In this document: positions 6,574 through 8,227 of the stretch, one piece after another
How the letters are laid out: every line of letters starts with the position of its first letter
Position numbering within the stretch: position 1 is the first letter of the stretch
Origin: Firmicutes bacterium UBA4916
GTDB lineage: Bacteria; Bacillota; Clostridia; Tissierellales; Tepidimicrobiaceae
DNA: 8,227 nucleotides
Direction of reading: 5' to 3'
Assembly: GCA_002398845.1 (NCBI GenBank)
Contig: DHBY01000101.1
Location: forward strand, 1-8,227
Notes under the pieces: model-generated
The model's input: only the letters and a program-made list of their open reading frames with translations
Told to the model about the DNA's origin: nothing
Databases searched by the model: none
Program-made: the position numbers and the translations under genes

Positions 6574-7458
6574 TTATCTATTTTCCAAATCCTCAACAAA
6601 TTTTGCTGCAGATGGAGATAAGGATACACTTTTTAAAAAACATACTCCAATACTTCTTTTAGGTATTTCTTCAGCTAATTTTATCTCATATAATGTTTTA
6701 TCCTGTAAATACACTTGTGAAAATTCTCTAATAACGCAGGATATGCCTAGGTTAATCTTTGCAAACTCCAATAATAAATCATGAGAACCAAGTTCAATTT
6801 GTGGCTCAATTTTAACTCCTTTTGATAATATATATTTTTCTACATACTGTCTCGAATTTGACTTAAGCTCAAGTAATATCAATGGAAAACTTGATATCTC
6901 TTCAAAGCTTAAAGGGGTAGTGAATCTGTCCTTATATTTTTCCCCACAGACGAATATATCATGAATGTCTATCAATTCTATTATTTCTAAAGATGGCTCT
7001 TCAATAGGCAAATTACATATTCCAATATCAACCTCCCCTGATTTCAAAAGGCTGCACAGCTCTAATGTTGTGCGATTTATAATTTTTAGCTTAATATTTG
7101 GATATAGCCTATGGAATCTTTCTAAAAAGGGCAGCAAAAAATAGCGGGAAATGGTATCCCCAACTCCTATCCTCAATTCCCCTGACATTAAATTTTTAGA
7201 TTCCATTAATTTTGTTTCTCCTACATTGATTAGATTAATAGCTGAATTTACATATTGATATAAAATCTGACCTTCATTTGTAAGAACTACCCCTCTAGGT
7301 GTTCTAGTGAAAAGCCTTATCTCTAGTTCATCTTCAAGTTGCAATATTGCTTGGCTTATGGCTGGCTGTGTCATATAAAGAGACTTTGCAGCTTTAGAAA
7401 AACTTTCGCATTTAGCCACCTCACAAAAAATTTTGTACAAATCTAATTTAATAGACAT
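6574..7458 (-). CDS. LysR-family transcriptional regulator
   Basis: A 294-aa LysR-type regulator of normal length. The N-terminal winged helix-turn-helix (about 3-62) carries the family signature ESFSKAAKSLYMTQPAISQAI (18-38) and LEIRLFTRTPRGVVLT. A linker helix follows, then a two-lobed effector-binding domain from about residue 87 to the end (GELRIGVGDT, GEVDIGICNLP, LILLELKSNSRQYVEKY). The effector is not evident. I start it at ATG 7458, not at the ATG 24 nt upstream (7482), because AGGGG lies 7 nt before it and the family homology starts there. The gene is divergent from the F420-0 ligase-like gene, with a shared promoter region, the usual arrangement for a LysR protein and its target. 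No terminator is visible after it, so readthrough toward the response regulator is possible. A decayed relative lies at 779-894. Confidence 0.93.
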   Translation of the reverse strand: MSIKLDLYKIFCEVAKCESFSKAAKSLYMTQPAISQAILQLEDELEIRLFTRTPRGVVLTNEGQILYQYVNSAINLINVGETKLMESKNLMSGELRIGVGDTISRYFLLPFLERFHRLYPNIKLKIINRTTLELCSLLKSGEVDIGICNLPIEEPSLEIIELIDIHDIFVCGEKYKDRFTTPLSFEEISSFPLILLELKSNSRQYVEKYILSKGVKIEPQIELGSHDLLLEFAKINLGISCVIREFSQVYLQDKTLYEIKLAEEIPKRSIGVCFLKSVSLSPSAAKFVEDLENR

Positions 7459-7459
7459 A

Positions 7460-7478
7460 TAAGCACCCCTTATGCTTA
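7460..7478 (-). promoter_or_regulatory. Hairpin presenting the lysR ribosome binding site in its loop
   Basis: In the lysR leader, TAAGCA (7478-7473) pairs with TGCTTA (7465-7460), leaving a 7-nt loop TAAGGGG that contains the Shine-Dalgarno bases. The start codon follows 1 nt after the stem. The 6-bp stem is weak. It may tune translation, or may be a by-product of the local sequence. Confidence 0.35.
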
Positions 7479-7495
7479 ACATTACATATATTTAT

Positions 7496-7524
7496 TTTAC
7501 TTATACCATAATATAATGTATATT
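7496..7524 (+). promoter_or_regulatory. Promoter of the F420-0 ligase-like gene
   Basis: TTTACT (7496-7501) and TATATT (7519-7524) are separated by 17 bp, upstream of ATG 7577. A perfect TATAAT also occurs at 7512-7517, but its -35 position (TATTTA) is poor, so either -10 could be used. The predicted leader is about 45 nt and includes a small AGGAT/ATCCT hairpin (7534-7548). Confidence 0.5.
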
Positions 7525-7528
7525 ACAA
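7500..7528 (-). promoter_or_regulatory. lysR promoter
   Basis: On the minus strand, TTGTAA (7528-7523) and TATAAG (7505-7500) are separated by 17 bp, with a predicted leader of about 35 nt. These elements lie on top of the elements of the opposite promoter. Confidence 0.55.
7509..7525. promoter_or_regulatory. Dyad in the divergent promoter, candidate LysR site
   Basis: TAATATA (7509-7515) and TATATTA (7519-7525) are perfect 7-bp arms around ATG. A second, overlapping dyad TATAC-N11-GTATA spans 7502-7522. Both lie between and over the two opposed promoters, where LysR proteins normally bind. Neither fits the classic T-N11-A pattern exactly, and AT-richness makes chance dyads likely. Confidence 0.35.
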
Positions 7529-7576
7529 GTGAAAGGATATGGAATCCTCTCAAAATAAATTTAAGGGGAGATTATA

Positions 7577-8227
7577 ATGGAAAGAATAGTTGGAACTGTT
7601 GTCAGAGGTCTTCGTGCTCCAATCTTGAAAGAAGGGGATGATATAGTAGATATCGTTGTGGATACTGTACTAAAAGCTTCACAACTAGAAGGTTTTGCTA
7701 TCAATAATAAAGATATCGTTACTATAACTGAATCCACAATCGCTCGTACTCAAGGAAACTATGCAAGTATTGATAACATTGCTAAGGATGTAAACTTAAA
7801 ATTTGGAAAAGATACTATTGGAGTCATATTCCCTATTCTAAGCCGTAATCGTTTTGCTATTTGCCTTCATGGTATTGCAAAAGGAGCTAAAAAAATCGTG
7901 TTAATGCTTCAATATCCATCTGATGAAGTAGGTAACCAGCTGGTAACTATAGATGAACTTGATGAAAAAGGTATTAATCCTTGGACAGATACTTTAACAG
8001 AAAATGAATTTAGAAAACTTTTTGGATATAATAAAAAACATCCCTTTACTGGTATTGATTATATTGATTATTATAAATCTATAATAGAAAGTTACGGTAC
8101 TGAATGCGAAATAATCTTCTCAAATAACCCTAAAACCATATTAAATTATACCAAAAATGTTCTTAACTGTGATATTCATACGAGATTTAGAACAAAAAAA
8201 ATATTAAAATCAAATGGTGGGGAAAAA
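7577..8227 (+). CDS. Coenzyme F420-0:L-glutamate ligase-like protein (CofE family), 3' end outside the window
   Basis: The open frame runs 217 codons from ATG 7577 to the window end with no stop, so the C-terminus is missing. The ribosome site AAGGGGAG lies 6 nt upstream of the ATG. The N-terminal part resembles the F420-0:gamma-glutamyl ligase (CofE/FbiB) family: VVRGLRAPILKEGDDIVDIV (8-27), then a turn with NNKDIVTITESTIARTQGNY (43-62). In archaea and actinobacteria such enzymes add glutamate to the F420-0 cofactor using GTP. Clostridial relatives occur in organisms not known to make F420, so the true substrate here is open. A region after about residue 120 (GINPWTDTLTENEFRKLFGY) belongs to the longer Firmicute form, as I recall it. 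The divergent LysR gene, 118 bp away, is its likely regulator. Confidence 0.75.
   Translation, partial: MERIVGTVVRGLRAPILKEGDDIVDIVVDTVLKASQLEGFAINNKDIVTITESTIARTQGNYASIDNIAKDVNLKFGKDTIGVIFPILSRNRFAICLHGIAKGAKKIVLMLQYPSDEVGNQLVTIDELDEKGINPWTDTLTENEFRKLFGYNKKHPFTGIDYIDYYKSIIESYGTECEIIFSNNPKTILNYTKNVLNCDIHTRFRTKKILKSNGGEK

Noticed and set aside
6506..6784. Plus-strand open frame of 92 codons
   Set aside because: It overlaps the end of the lysR gene in antisense and starts within the response regulator promoter region; no ribosome site or family resemblance.
843..6886. Transposon or integrative element carrying the TCS/ABC module
   Set aside because: No transposase, integrase, terminal inverted repeats or tRNA attachment site are visible; the flanking similarity is explained by lysR coding sequence.
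1..8227. CRISPR array, tRNA, rRNA or riboswitch
   Set aside because: No regularly spaced repeats, no cloverleaf or conserved rRNA segment, and no leader long enough for a known riboswitch were seen.

Overview
The window is AT-rich DNA from a low-GC Gram-positive bacterium, most likely a clostridial or related anaerobic Firmicute. The evidence is the strong AG-rich ribosome binding sites (GGAGG, AGGGG), hairpin-plus-T-run terminators, and the gene set itself: a YczE-type membrane protein, an OmpR-type two-component system linked to a MacB/FtsX-type ABC transporter, and an F420-0:glutamate ligase-like gene. No genus can be assigned from the sequence alone.

Layout from left to right. Positions 1-40 hold the terminator of a minus-strand yczE-like gene (49-717, GTG start), which has its own extended -10 promoter. 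Between yczE and the next gene (718-989) lies a short degraded fragment of a second LysR-family regulator (about 779-894). It is followed by a very AT-rich promoter region. A plus-strand gene (990-1505) encodes an unrecognised five-helix membrane protein of 171 aa. It converges, with no visible terminator between them, on a minus-strand resistance/stress-type module.

That module consists of a response regulator (5756-6442), a histidine kinase (4750-5766), then a perfect 19-bp hairpin terminator, then an ABC ATPase (3949-4617) and a large FtsX-type permease (1538-3937). The regulator and kinase genes overlap and have a near-consensus promoter. The transporter genes have a separate promoter whose -35 region is covered by two 9-bp direct repeats spaced 11 bp apart, the geometry expected of an OmpR/PhoB-family binding site. 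The likely circuit is as follows: a kinase with almost no extracellular domain senses envelope stress or a peptide, perhaps through the transporter; it phosphorylates the regulator; and the regulator switches on the transporter genes. The substrate cannot be told from sequence.

On the right, an intact LysR-type regulator (6574-7458, minus) is divergent from a gene for an F420-0:L-glutamate ligase-like protein (7577 onward, cut by the window end). The two promoters are predicted to be superimposed over the same ~33 bp, so the LysR protein probably regulates both.

No clearly new system is visible. The most informative unusual features are the LysR remnant, which is 83% identical over 52 bp to the intact lysR 6 kb away and flanks the membrane gene and transporter module in direct orientation; the direct-repeat operator; the superimposed divergent promoters; and the orphan membrane gene.
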